Assembly: GCA_963748295.1 (NCBI GenBank)
Contig: CAVVIH010000005.1
Coordinates: 1 to 64,000 of the forward strand
DNA length: 64,000 nucleotides
Reading direction: 5' to 3'
DNA from: CAVVIH01 sp963748295
GTDB taxonomy: Bacteria > Acidobacteriota > Vicinamibacteria > Vicinamibacterales > 2-12-FULL-66-21
The notes under the pieces are model-generated. The model was not told the DNA's origin and made no database searches. It was given only the letters and a program-made list of their open reading frames with translations. Position numbers and translations under genes: made by a program. Shown in pieces: positions 55,105-63,903 of this stretch (position 1 is the stretch's first letter; the number at the start of each line of letters is the position of its first letter).

Positions 55105-55976
55105 AGGACATTCCTTCGCGAACGACGTCCCTGGCGTCGAGCTCTGCGTTCGTGTGGTTGATGTGGATGAACCACACGCGCGCGCGGACGCCGGCGAGCA
55201 GCTTGCGCGTCACGCTCATCATCGGATGGGGAATCTCGGAAATGTCGCGCCCCTGAACCTCTGACGGCGACGCGAACGTGCCATCCAGGAACGCGAGATC
55301 CGCGGTCTCCGCGAGATCGCGAATGCTCGTCTTCCACGTCTCCCAGCGATCCGTGTCGGGCACGTACACAGCAGTCGCGCGCGGTCCTTCGATTCGATAC
55401 CCGACCGTATCGGTGAACTCGTCGCGATGCGGTACGGGGAAGGCGGTCACGCGGAGACCCGGCCCGACATCAACCGCGCGATTGAGCTCGATCGACTGGG
55501 GCGCGATGTTGCGGTTGCTGACGAGCAGGCTCCACGGCCCGTTGGCGCGAAGGAACGACACCATGCGCTCGGTAGCGAATACGGGCACTTCCTTTGCACC
55601 GATCGCCTCCCGGCCCAGGGTACATCAAGCCCGTGTAGTGGCCGATGTGGGCATGGGTCAGGAAGATTCGATCCGGCGGACGGCCGCCGGTCAGCGCGTG
55701 CACCTGTGCCGGGAGATCTGGCGTCGCATCGAACAGCACAGTTTGTCCGGTGCGGCTGTTGACGACGCCAATCGATGCGACCTTTTCCGGGTGACGCTTG
55801 CCGGCGCGCACCTGCGCGCACACGTCACGCGTGCATTGCAGATGGGGAATGCCGCCGTCCTGTGCGACGCCGAGAACGATGAGCTTCCAGTCGCTCGCCG
55901 TGACGACCTGCGCTGTAGACCGTGGAAACAAGCCGAGCGCGCACACGGACACCACAACCGAGAGCACAACGCGCAT
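55094..55976 (-). CDS. PqqB-like metallo-beta-lactamase-fold hydrolase, one frame break
   Basis: The start MRVVLSVVVSVCALGLF is a signal-like segment; then DWKLIVLGVAQDGGIPHLQC, CTRDVCAQVRAGKRHPEKVA, PPDRIFLTHAHIGHYTGLMY (the HxHxxH-like metal site HAHIGH), FPVPHRDEFTDTVGYRI, TADLAFLDGTFASPSEVQG and a final WFIHINHTN. The order fits PqqB-like proteins, which are paralogues of PqqB outside the PQQ cluster. No pqqA, pqqC, pqqD or pqqE gene is in the window, so no PQQ role is claimed. One break near 55612 (GLMYPGPGG vs GREAIGAKEVPV). Overlaps the signal peptidase gene. Confidence 0.82.
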
Positions 55977-56067
55977 GCCGCGGAATGATAACGCGAAGGC
56001 CTGGAACCTCATCCATGTCACCTTTTCGACTGCGACAACTCTATAGAAGGGTAGGAGAGGAGTGTGT

Positions 56068-56583
56068 ATGAAGAAATCAATGATCGTGTTCGCGGCCACG
56101 CTGCTGGCGATCCCGGCCGCCGCTGCCGCACAGGCCCCCAACGACGCGCAGATCGCGGCAATTGTCGTGACGGCCAATCAGGTGGATATCGACGCCGGCA
56201 AGCTCGCCGAGTCGCACGGCAGCAGCGCCGAGGTCAAGGCGTTCGGCAAACAGATGGTTACGGATCACACGGGCGTCAACAAGCAGGCGACCGCGCTCGT
56301 CACGAAGCTGAAGGTGACGCCGCAAGACAACCCGACGGCCCAGAGCCTCAAGTCCGGTGGTGAGAAGAACGTCGCGAACCTGAAATCGCTGAAGGGTGCC
56401 GCGTTCGACAAGGCATACGTCGACAACGAAGTCGCCTATCACCAGCAGGTGATCGACGCGCTCGACAAGACGCTGATTCCGAGTGCGACCAACGCCGAGT
56501 TGAAGGAGCTGCTGGTCAAGGTGCGTCCGGCGTTCGTCGCGCACCTCGAACACGCGAAGAAAATCCAGGCGACGCTGAAGTAG
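56068..56583 (+). CDS. DUF4142 exported protein
   Basis: Start ATG at 56068 has GGAGAGGAG immediately upstream. A signal peptide (MKKSMIVFAATLLAIPAAAA) precedes a helical DUF4142 domain: QIAAIVVTANQVDIDAGKLA, AEVKAFGKQMVTDHTGVNKQ, FDKAYVDNEVAYHQQVIDAL and VRPAFVAHLEHAKKIQATLK, with the family's AFAxxMVxDHT...YxxxxVxYH pattern and conserved His residues. Its function is unknown; members are periplasmic and frequently stress related. A rho-independent terminator follows 68 bp downstream. 171 residues. Confidence 0.93.
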   Translation: MKKSMIVFAATLLAIPAAAAAQAPNDAQIAAIVVTANQVDIDAGKLAESHGSSAEVKAFGKQMVTDHTGVNKQATALVTKLKVTPQDNPTAQSLKSGGEKNVANLKSLKGAAFDKAYVDNEVAYHQQVIDALDKTLIPSATNAELKELLVKVRPAFVAHLEHAKKIQATLK

Positions 56584-56646
56584 CCGGCGCCGTTTTGCAC
56601 CCGCCTCGCTTGATATAGAATGTTCGTCATTCGAGGCTCGGGGCGA

Positions 56647-56677
56647 AGAAAAAAGCCCGCACGCGCGGGCTTTTTTT
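56647..56677. terminator. Rho-independent terminator
   Basis: GCCCGC-ACGC-GCGGGC (56655-56670) is followed by seven Ts (56671-56677) and preceded by a run of As, so it can act in both directions. It ends the DUF4142 transcript. Confidence 0.9.
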
Positions 56678-56699
56678 CTGTGTGCCTGGAGGGGTGTGA

Positions 56700-57755
56700 A
56701 TGACGAGATCCGGGCGGGCGCTGGTGCTCGCCGCTACGCTCAATGCCATACTGGCCTGCACGGCGCACGCGCAGACTGTCATCGTCCGGAGTGCGCCGCC
56801 GGGATCGACCATCGAGCTCACGGTCAATACCGAGACCGTCGGCACCGCCACCGCGGACTCGGCCGGCGACGCGCGCATCGTCGCGAACATGTTCGCCACC
56901 GCCGGCAAGACCGAAACCGACGCCTACCTCTACGTAGACTTCTGCAAAGACAACCGCCGCGTCGTGATCGTCGAGCGTTCCGGACAGGCGGCGCCGCCGC
57001 CGCAGGGCTGCGATCGCCGGCAGATCCTCGGGCTGTTTCTCGTGCGGCGGATTTCGACCCTGGTCGTCAACGCCGCGGGACCGAATCCAACCGTGCTGCT
57101 CAGACAGGGTTCGGTCAGCCTCTCGCCGAAGCGGGTCTGGGAGCCGTCACCTGCCGGCTTGCACGTGTTCGGCGGCGGAGGCATTACGCAGATTCGCGAC
57201 GCCGTCTCGCTCGCGTGCGGAAATGTGTCCAATTGCAGCGGCGACGATTCGCCGATCGGCTACACCGTCGGCGTGACTTACTGGTTCACGCGCTACCTGG
57301 CGGCTGAGGGCAGTTACACGAAACCCGGGGACATCACCGTTCAGGGAAGCGGCGACGCCTTCACGTTCAACAGCTTCCTGGACTCGGAGATCTACGCCAT
57401 CTCCGGAAAGGTCGGCATGCCGGCGCGGCGTTTCCGCGTCTACGGGCAGGTCGGCGCCAACTACCATCGCTCGGCGTCCGGCACGTCGGAGACCGTCGAA
57501 GACGTAACCGTCACCAACGACGACGGGACGGAAACGGTGATCCCGGGCGGCGTGCAGACCTTCAACCTGAAAAACTCGGGCTGGGGCTGGCAGTTTGCAG
57601 GCGGAAGCGAATTCTGGCTCCTGCCGAGGGTTGCGGTCTACGGCGAAATCGGCTGGACCTGGATCAAGGGCGAGGCCGAAGACGATGCCGACGGCGAGAT
57701 CGACGATCGCGTCACAACGATGATCGGCGGGATCCGCCTTCGCCTGTGGCGCTAG
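56700..57755 (+). CDS. Outer-membrane beta-barrel-like exported protein
   Basis: A signal sequence (MTRSGRALVLAATLNAILAC, ending TAHAQ) is followed by a small beta domain (VIVRSAPPGSTIELTVNTET), a Cys-containing segment (DFCKDNRRVVIVERSG) and a barrel-like C-terminal half with alternating aromatic strands (LHVFGGGGITQIRDAVSLAC, YTVGVTYWFTRYLAAEGSYT, WGWQFAGGSEFWLLPRVAVY, ending GIRLRLWR). This matches the OmpW/OmpA-like outer barrels of about 8-10 strands. About 350 residues. No function assigned; it lies between the DUF4142 gene and an FKBP gene that converges on it (stops overlap by 4 bp). Confidence 0.75.
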   Translation: MTRSGRALVLAATLNAILACTAHAQTVIVRSAPPGSTIELTVNTETVGTATADSAGDARIVANMFATAGKTETDAYLYVDFCKDNRRVVIVERSGQAAPPPQGCDRRQILGLFLVRRISTLVVNAAGPNPTVLLRQGSVSLSPKRVWEPSPAGLHVFGGGGITQIRDAVSLACGNVSNCSGDDSPIGYTVGVTYWFTRYLAAEGSYTKPGDITVQGSGDAFTFNSFLDSEIYAISGKVGMPARRFRVYGQVGANYHRSASGTSETVEDVTVTNDDGTETVIPGGVQTFNLKNSGWGWQFAGGSEFWLLPRVAVYGEIGWTWIKGEAEDDADGEIDDRVTTMIGGIRLRLWR

Positions 57756-58231
57756 CTCGCCCCGTTTACCGCAAGCAGCTCGACGTCGAAGACGAGTGTC
57801 GCGTTCGGCGGAATCGACTGGTTGCGCACGGGACCGTAGGCCAGGGACGGCGGGATCACCAGCCGCCGCAGTCCTCCCTCCTTCATGCCCTGCAGGCCCA
57901 GGTGCCAGCCCTCGATCACGAGCCCGGTGCCAAGGACGAACTCAAACGGCGCGCGCCCGGCCGACGAATCGAACTGCACGCCCTTGTGATCGGGCGCCGA
58001 CTCGCTATACATCCATCCCGTGTAGTGCACGGTCAAGGTGCTGCCACTCACGGCGTTGGCGCCAAAGCCGACGCGCAAATCCGTCTGGCTGAACCGGGCG
58101 TTGTTCGACGGGCTGGTCGGCGACTCCGTGCATCCCGCCACCATCCCGAACACGAGAACGCACGCAGCCGCTCTCACCACGAATCGCAACGGACAGACGA
58201 CACTCACGCAGCCACTCCCTGAAAGCACCAA
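57752..58231 (-). CDS. FKBP-type peptidyl-prolyl cis-trans isomerase lipoprotein
   Basis: A signal sequence ends in the lipobox VAGC (FGMVAGCTESPTSPSNN), so this is a lipoprotein. The FKBP domain of about 110 residues is complete: TLTVHYTGWMYSESAPDHKG, VQFDSSAGRAPFEFVLGTGL, VIEGWHLGLQGMKEGGLRRL, VIPPSLAYGPVRNQSIPPNA, TLVFDVELL. The Asp, Trp (IEGW) and Tyr positions of the active site are kept. It acts in the periplasm on protein folding. An upstream Met/GTG choice (58231 or 58207) affects only the signal region. The gene is convergent with the barrel gene and lies just downstream of the FAD-oxidase gene (overlap none, 5 bp apart). Confidence 0.93.
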   Translation of the reverse strand: MVLSGSGCVSVVCPLRFVVRAAACVLVFGMVAGCTESPTSPSNNARFSQTDLRVGFGANAVSGSTLTVHYTGWMYSESAPDHKGVQFDSSAGRAPFEFVLGTGLVIEGWHLGLQGMKEGGLRRLVIPPSLAYGPVRNQSIPPNATLVFDVELLAVNGAS

Positions 58232-58236
58232 CGATA

Positions 58237-59622
58237 TCAGATGTCGACGATTTTTCCGGGGTTCATCCGGTTGTCGGGATCGAGCGCCCGCTTCAGCGCG
58301 CGCATGACCTCGAGGCCTTCGCCGTGCTCCGCGGCGAGATACTTCATCTTGCCGAAGCCCACCCCATGTTCGCCGCTGCAGGTGCCGCCGAGCGCGAGCG
58401 CGCGGGTGATCATGCGGTCGTTCAGCCGGCGCGCCTCGTCCAGCTCACTCGCGCTGCCGGAATCGAGCATGTAGATGAGATGAAAGTTTCCATCGCCGGC
58501 GTGGCCGACCAGGCAGACCGGAAAGGGCACGGCCGCGTGGTCCGTCTTCGTCTCGACCACACACTCCGCGAGGCGCGAAATCGGCACGCACACGTCGGTG
58601 GTCCAGGCCTGGGCTCCCGGGCGCAGCGCCAGCGCCGCGTAAAAGGCGTGATGGCGTGCCTGCCAGAGCCGATCGCGATCCTCCAGCCGCGTCGCCCATG
58701 CGAAGCCGCGCCCGCCATGTTCGCGCGCGATCGCCTCGACGGATTCCGCCTGATCCTGCACGTGGCGATCGCTGTCGCCATGGAACTCGAACAGCAGCGC
58801 CGGCATCACCGGGTAGTCCGTCTTCGAGTAGCGGTTCACCGCGTCGACCTGCAGATCGTCCAGCAACTCGATGCGCGCGACCGGCACGCCGAGCTGAATC
58901 GTCGCGATCACGGTGTCGACCGCGCCCTTGATCGACTCGAACGAGCACACGGCGGCCGACACGGACTCGGGCACCGGGTGCAGGCGCACGGTCACCTCGG
59001 TAATCACGCCGAGCGTGCCTTCGGAGCCGACGAACAGGCGCGTGAGATCGTAGCCGGCCGACGACTTGCGCGCGCGCGTGCCCGTGTTGATCACCCGCGC
59101 GTCGGCGAGCACGACGGTCAATCCCAGCACGTTCTCCCGCATCGTCCCGTAGCGGACCGCGGTGGTGCCGGAGGCACGCGTCGCCGCCATCCCGCCGATC
59201 GTCGCATCGGCGCCCGGATCGATTGGAAAGTCGAGACCGGTGTTGCGGAGCGCCTTGGTCAGCTGCAGCCGCGTCACGCCGGCCTGCACCGTCGCGTCCA
59301 GATCCTCGGCGCTCACACGGAGCACACGGTTCATGTCGCGCAGATCGATCGTGATGCCGCCGCGCAGCGCCTGGACGTGGCCCTCGAGTGACGATCCCGC
59401 GCCGAACGGGACCACGGGCACCCCGAAGCGCTGGCTGATCCGAACGATCTCGACGACTTCCTCGGTGGAAGCGGGGAAGCACACCACGTCGGGCGCCGCC
59501 GGCGCATGGTACGACTCGCCCTTGCTGTGATGCTCGCGGACGGCGGCGGCATCCGAGGCGCGCGCGCCGAGCAGCGCCTTCAGGTCGCGGATCGCGTCGA
59601 TCGTGCCGGCGGAGGTGGGCAT
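58237..59622 (-). CDS. FAD-linked oxidase, GlcD/D-lactate dehydrogenase-like
   Basis: A 461-residue flavoprotein. The FAD-binding PCMH domain has VVPFGAGSSLEGHVQALRGG, then DFPIDPGADATIGGMAATRA with the usual SGTTAVRYGTMRENVLGLTV, and GYDLTRLFVGSEGTLGVITE. The C-terminal FAD-oxidase domain has PFPVCLVGHAGDGNFHLIY and GGTCSGEHGVGFGKMKYLAA (HAGDGN and GEHGVG motifs). The protein oxidises a 2-hydroxy acid (D-lactate or glycolate) with electron transfer to the respiratory chain. Exact substrate is not determined. It is a single gene, with no glcE or glcF next to it. Start ATG at 59622. Confidence 0.94.
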   Translation of the reverse strand: MPTSAGTIDAIRDLKALLGARASDAAAVREHHSKGESYHAPAAPDVVCFPASTEEVVEIVRISQRFGVPVVPFGAGSSLEGHVQALRGGITIDLRDMNRVLRVSAEDLDATVQAGVTRLQLTKALRNTGLDFPIDPGADATIGGMAATRASGTTAVRYGTMRENVLGLTVVLADARVINTGTRARKSSAGYDLTRLFVGSEGTLGVITEVTVRLHPVPESVSAAVCSFESIKGAVDTVIATIQLGVPVARIELLDDLQVDAVNRYSKTDYPVMPALLFEFHGDSDRHVQDQAESVEAIAREHGGRGFAWATRLEDRDRLWQARHHAFYAALALRPGAQAWTTDVCVPISRLAECVVETKTDHAAVPFPVCLVGHAGDGNFHLIYMLDSGSASELDEARRLNDRMITRALALGGTCSGEHGVGFGKMKYLAAEHGEGLEVMRALKRALDPDNRMNPGKIVDI

Positions 59623-59719
59623 GCGGAGTTGATTTTAGCGCATAGTGGGAGGCCCGCCTTCGCGGCGCTTCGCGCCCGCTACGGCGCGGCAAGTTGCCGT
59701 GGCTCAAGAAGGCAACTTG

Positions 59720-59751
59720 TTATTTTTATAACATATGTGCTATAGAAATAA
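59720..59751. promoter_or_regulatory. AT-rich inverted-repeat operator upstream of the BlaI-type repressor
   Basis: TTATTTTTATA (59720-59730) and TATAGAAATAA (59741-59751) form an inverted repeat with 10 of 11 matches and a 10-bp spacer (ACATATGTGC, itself partly palindromic). The A+T-rich patch stands out against its surroundings. It lies 4 bp before the start codon at 59756, as expected for an autoregulatory BlaI/MecI-type operator. Confidence 0.7.
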
Positions 59752-59755
59752 CGGT

Positions 59756-60169
59756 ATGGCAAAGACACCCGAAGCGCTCACCCGCCGCGAGCGGCAGATC
59801 ATGAACGTCCTCTACCGCCGCGGCCGCGCGACCGCGGCCGAGGTGCGGGCGGATCTGCCCGGCCATCCCAGCGACTCCACGGTCCGGACACAGCTGCGTG
59901 TGCTCGAGGGCAAGGGCCACGTCCGCCATGAAGAGACCGGCCTGCGGTTTGTCTACATGCCGGAAGTACCGCGGCACGCCGCCCGGAAGTCGGCGTTGCG
60001 CCAGCTGGTGGATACGTTCTTCGATGGATCCGCGGAGAAGGTGGTTGCGGCAGTGCTCGGAGGCGAGGCCTCGCGGCTCTCCGAGGAGGAGCTGAACCAC
60101 ATCGCGGAGCTGGTCGACAAGGCGCGCGTCGTGGAGCTCGTCAGCAAGGCCCGGAAGGAGGACAAATGA
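59756..60169 (+). CDS. BlaI/MecI/CopY-family transcriptional repressor
   Basis: The winged-helix protein of 137 residues starts MAKTPEALTRRERQIMNVLY and has RRGRATAAEVRADLPGHPS, then STVRTQLRVLEGKGHVRHEE (recognition helix), and the dimerisation tail FFDGSAEKVVAAVLGGEASR. The ATG at 59756 directly follows the AT-rich inverted repeat and gives the family-typical N-terminus; an ATG at 59735 lies inside the operator. It overlaps the next gene (ATGA). In Bla/Mec systems the repressor is cleaved by the M56 metalloprotease encoded downstream; here the same pairing is conserved. Confidence 0.93.
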   Translation: MAKTPEALTRRERQIMNVLYRRGRATAAEVRADLPGHPSDSTVRTQLRVLEGKGHVRHEETGLRFVYMPEVPRHAARKSALRQLVDTFFDGSAEKVVAAVLGGEASRLSEEELNHIAELVDKARVVELVSKARKEDK

Positions 60170-61866
60170 TCGGCGTGACCTTTCTCGTCCTCGGCGCACT
60201 CGTCTGCACCGCCGCGCTTCGACGCCGTTCGGCCGCCGTGCGGCACTGGGTGCTCGCCGCCGCGATCGCAGGCGCCGGCATTCTGCCGCTGCTGCAGCCG
60301 CTGGCGCCCGCATGGCCGGCGGGCCGGGTGGCAACGACCGCGTTCATGCCGGCAGCATTTCCAAGACCACGCTTGCTTCGATCGACGCCCTCGCCCGACG
60401 CAGGCATTCAACCCACACAATCCGAACAGCGCGCCGACACCTGGAGCACGCTGTGGTCGGCGGGCATCGCGCTCAGCATGTTTGGCCTCGTGGTCGGCTT
60501 CCTCCGCCTGCGGTGGCTTGCGTCTCGCGCGACCACGATCGCCGACGGCCGCTGGCATGCCGCGGCGCGCGCCGCAGCGCTGCAGGTCGGGCTCCGCAGC
60601 AACGTGACGCTGTTGCAGAGCACGCACCCGAGCCTGCTCGTCACATGGGGAGCGCTGAAACCGAAGATCATCCTGCCGGCCGGCGCCGGCGATTGGCCCG
60701 ACGATCGTGTTCGCGCGGTGCTGCTGCACGAGATGGCGCACATCAAACGCGGCGACTGGGCGTGGCAGATCGCCGCCGAAGCGCTTCGCGCCGTGTACTG
60801 GTTCAATCCGGTTCTGTGGTTCGTCAGCGGACGGCTTCGCCAGGAAAGCGAGCGCGCCTGCGACGACGTCGTGCTGGGGCTCGGGGTAAGCCCGTCGGAA
60901 TATGCCGCCCATCTGCTGGCGGTCGCGCGGATCACCGCGATGACACGCCGGGGGATGCTCCCTCAATTTCCTGCGCCAGCGATGGTGCAGCCATCGAGCC
61001 TCGAAAGGAGGATCGTCACCATGCTGAAGCCGAACATCGATCGCCGGCCGGCAACGACGCGGGGGCGTGTCGTTGCGGGTGCGGGAATTCTGCTGCTCGC
61101 CGCGGCGATTGCGGTGCTCGGAGCTGCCGCGCAGTCGCTGGCGACGTTCTCGGGATCGGTTGTCGATCCGATGAGCCTCGGTGTGCCGCGCGTCACGCTC
61201 GTGCTGACCCACCAGCAGACCAAGGCAAAGCACGAGGTGCGGAGCGACGAGAAGGGGAACTTCGAATTCGCCGGGCTGCCGGCGGGAGTCTACGACCTCG
61301 AGGCGAAGCTGCCCGGATTCGCGTCGCTCACGGGCCAGGTGGAAATTGCCGGCCTCGACGTGCAGCGCACGCTGAAACTGGAACTCGGCACGCTGCAGGA
61401 AACAGTCCGAGTGGCACACAGCGCCTCGGGCGCTCTGCCGCCGCCGCCGCCACCACCTCCGCCGCCGCCGCCAGCGCGCAGCGTCTCCCGCGGAGTGCCG
61501 GGCGGCGTTCCCGGTGGGGTTAACGGTGGGGTTCCCGCCGGCGTTGCCGGCGCGCGTCGTGAGGAGCCCTGCCAGCCTTCCGTGAGTGGCGGGAAGGTTC
61601 GCCCTCCGCGGAAGCTTCGTGATGTGAGGCCGGCTTATCCGGCGCAGCTCGCTGCCAAGGGCATCGCCGGGAGTGTGCTGCTCGAAGCGCGAATCGGCAC
61701 CGATGGGTTCGTCAGGGAAGTGACGGTGATGGACGCGCCGCATGCCGAGTTCGGCAAGGCGGCCGCGGACGCGGTTCGCCAGTGGCAGTTCGACTCGACG
61801 CTGCTGAACTGCGTCGCCACCGAAGTCGCGATGATGGTGCGCGTCACTTTCGAGATTGTCGACTGA
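60166..61866 (+). CDS. M56 (BlaR1-like) metalloprotease fused to a carboxypeptidase-regulatory-like domain and TonB
   Basis: 566 residues. TM helices at the start (VTFLVLGALVCTAALRRR; WSAGIALSMFGLVVGFLRLR) precede the cytoplasmic-facing M56 zinc site HEMAHIKRGDWAWQIAAEAL. After another TM (VVAGAGILLLAAAIAVLGAA) a CarboxypepD_reg-like beta domain (FSGSVVDPMSLGVPRVTLVL) is followed by a Pro-run (about 12 Pro), a GGVxGGV-type repeat (VPGGVPGGVNGGVPAGV) and a TonB C-terminal domain (RDVRPAYPAQLAAKGIAGSV, LEARIGTDGFVREVTVMDAP). It is the sensor of the adjacent repressor. The TonB tail would reach the periplasm and is unlike ordinary BlaR1. Start ATGA-overlaps the repressor gene. Confidence 0.92.
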   Translation: MIGVTFLVLGALVCTAALRRRSAAVRHWVLAAAIAGAGILPLLQPLAPAWPAGRVATTAFMPAAFPRPRLLRSTPSPDAGIQPTQSEQRADTWSTLWSAGIALSMFGLVVGFLRLRWLASRATTIADGRWHAAARAAALQVGLRSNVTLLQSTHPSLLVTWGALKPKIILPAGAGDWPDDRVRAVLLHEMAHIKRGDWAWQIAAEALRAVYWFNPVLWFVSGRLRQESERACDDVVLGLGVSPSEYAAHLLAVARITAMTRRGMLPQFPAPAMVQPSSLERRIVTMLKPNIDRRPATTRGRVVAGAGILLLAAAIAVLGAAAQSLATFSGSVVDPMSLGVPRVTLVLTHQQTKAKHEVRSDEKGNFEFAGLPAGVYDLEAKLPGFASLTGQVEIAGLDVQRTLKLELGTLQETVRVAHSASGALPPPPPPPPPPPPARSVSRGVPGGVPGGVNGGVPAGVAGARREEPCQPSVSGGKVRPPRKLRDVRPAYPAQLAAKGIAGSVLLEARIGTDGFVREVTVMDAPHAEFGKAAADAVRQWQFDSTLLNCVATEVAMMVRVTFEIVD

Positions 61867-63903
61867 GCAGCGCGCGCACGCACGCGCTCGAGGTTCTGCC
61901 GCGCTGATTCGTAGGAAGGCTGCAGCCGCAGCGCTTCCTCGAAGTGCGGCAGCGCCTCCGACAACCTGCCGGCATTCGCGAGCGCGGCGCCCAGATCGTG
62001 GTGAATCTCGGCGGCGCCGGGCGCCAGCCGCAACGCCGCCTGGAATTCCTGAATCGCCTGATCCGGCCGCCCGCTCGTGGCCAGCGCCATCGCCAGGTGA
62101 TACCGTGCCGGCACGGCGTCGGGGTTCAGCCGCACGGCCTGCGTCAGCTCTCCGATCGCGCTGTCGAACTGCCCGCCGCGCATCAGCACGAGCCCGAGCG
62201 TGTGATGCGCCTGCCAGTCGGCCGGCTGCAGACGCACCGCCTCGGACAAGTGGCGGATCGCTTCGTCGAACCGGTTTTCGGCCGCGAGGATCGTGCCGAG
62301 GTTGTGATGCGCGGCAGCGTAATCAGGCCTGGCTCGAAGCGCATCTTCGTACGCCGAGCGCGCCTCGTCGTTCCGCCCGAGCGCCTGCGCCACGACGCCG
62401 ATGTTGTACCGCGCGTCCACGAGCTTCGGATTCAGCCGCACCGCCTCGCGATGCTCCCGCATCGCCTCGTCCATCCGATTGAGGCGCTGGTAAGCGCCGC
62501 CGAGGTTGTTGTGCGCCTCGGCGGACAGTGGGTTCAGCCGGATCGCTTCGGTGAGATAGCGGACCGCTTCGGCGACATCTCGATCGGAGCCGTAGAGTCT
62601 GGGCGTCGCCAGGTTGTTGTAGCAGAGCCAGCAGTCGGGATTTTTCGCGAGCGTCGCGCGGAAGAGCGTCTCGGCGTCCCGGTAGTCCTGGCTTTGACGC
62701 CATGTCAGCACCGCCAGTGGAATGGCGATGATGCCGATCAGGAGCGCCTCACCGGATCGCGATGACAAGCCCGCTCGTGTCGCCGCGACAACCAGTCCCG
62801 CGCCAACCGCCGCGAAGATCGGCACGGTGGCGAGGTACTGAAAATGATCCGCGACGAACGAGTAGCGGAACGGATAGACGTTGAAGAAGCCGAGCGCTGG
62901 CAGCAGCGTGCCGACGTAGAGCAGCGCTGACGCGAGCGGCGCCCTGGTGCGGCGCCTGATCGTCCAGAGCGCGGCAAACGTCAGCGCCAATGCAATGAGG
63001 TAGAGATAGTCGCCCGCGGACGACATGTCCGGACGCCAGCGGGGATAGATGAACATCAGGTTCGCCGGCCAGAGCAGTTTGCCGGCATAGAACCACACGC
63101 CGCGAGCGGCGAGCATCAGCCGTTCGAGCGGCTGCAGCGAGTATTCAACGCCTGCTGCGCCGAGCAGCGTGCGTTCGAACCAGGCGGTGGTCGCCGCCGC
63201 GGCCAGGCCGGCAACGAAGAAGGGAACCAGCGGCCTGACGTCCGCGCGCCAGGCAATCCGTCCGTGCCGCCACCAGCACACCACCAGCAGCGCCGCCGGC
63301 AGGCTCGCAGTGACCGTCTTGGAGAGCAGCGCCGTTGCAAACAGCAACAACGACAGCGCGTACGACTTCGGCTCACGCGTTCGATCGAATCGGAGGTACG
63401 CAAGCGCCGCGGCAAGGTAACAGCACGTCGACAGCGTGTTCTTCAACTCCGTCATCCACGCGACCGACTCGACCTGCACCGGGTGCAGCGCGAACAGGGC
63501 TGCCGCCAGAAACGCCCCCGCGGCGTTCAGCCGCATCAGCATCAACGCGAGGAGCAGGGCGGACCCGGCGTGCAGCGCGATGTTGACGAGGTGATACCCG
63601 AGCGTGTCGGTCCCCCATGCGGCGTTGAACAGCCAGAACGCCGAGTGGACGACCGGGTAGTACCTGCTGCGTCGCGCCAACGTCGAACCAGATACGCTGC
63701 AAACCAGCAGCGGACTGCAACTCCGGTCTCGTCAGATGCGCATCGTCGTCCCACAGCATTCCACCATGCCACACCGGTTGGTAGGCGACGAACGTCGCCA
63801 AAAGGAGGGCCGCGGCAAACCCGATGAACGCCCGTCGCGGGCGCAGCGTCTGCGGCGCGGGTGGAGCGGTCTGCCTGGGCGCGCGCGGCTTCTTCTTCAC
63901 CAT
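61635..63903 (-). CDS. TMTC-like membrane protein with TPRs (paralogue of the 49089 gene), one frame break
   Basis: The same architecture as the gene at 49089. Start MVKKKPRAPRQTAPPAPQTL leads to a first TM, GGMLWDDDAHLT, then (after a break near 63664) YYPVVHSAFWLFNAAWGTDT, FALHPVQVESVAWMTELKNT and FYAGKLLWPANLMFIYPRWR. About nine TPRs follow (AEAHNNLGGAYQRLNRMDEA to SLEALPHFEEALRLQPSYES). The frame stays open some 70 codons past the last TPR and runs antisense into the TonB gene, so the true stop may be lost to an indel near 61870. GT-C acidic pair WDDD is intact. Probable glycosyltransferase on the lipid-linked sugar route; acceptor unknown. Confidence 0.82.

Noticed and set aside
55094..55976. 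PqqB-like hydrolase as part of PQQ biosynthesis
   Set aside because: No pqqA, C, D or E nearby; the branch is a paralogue outside the cluster.
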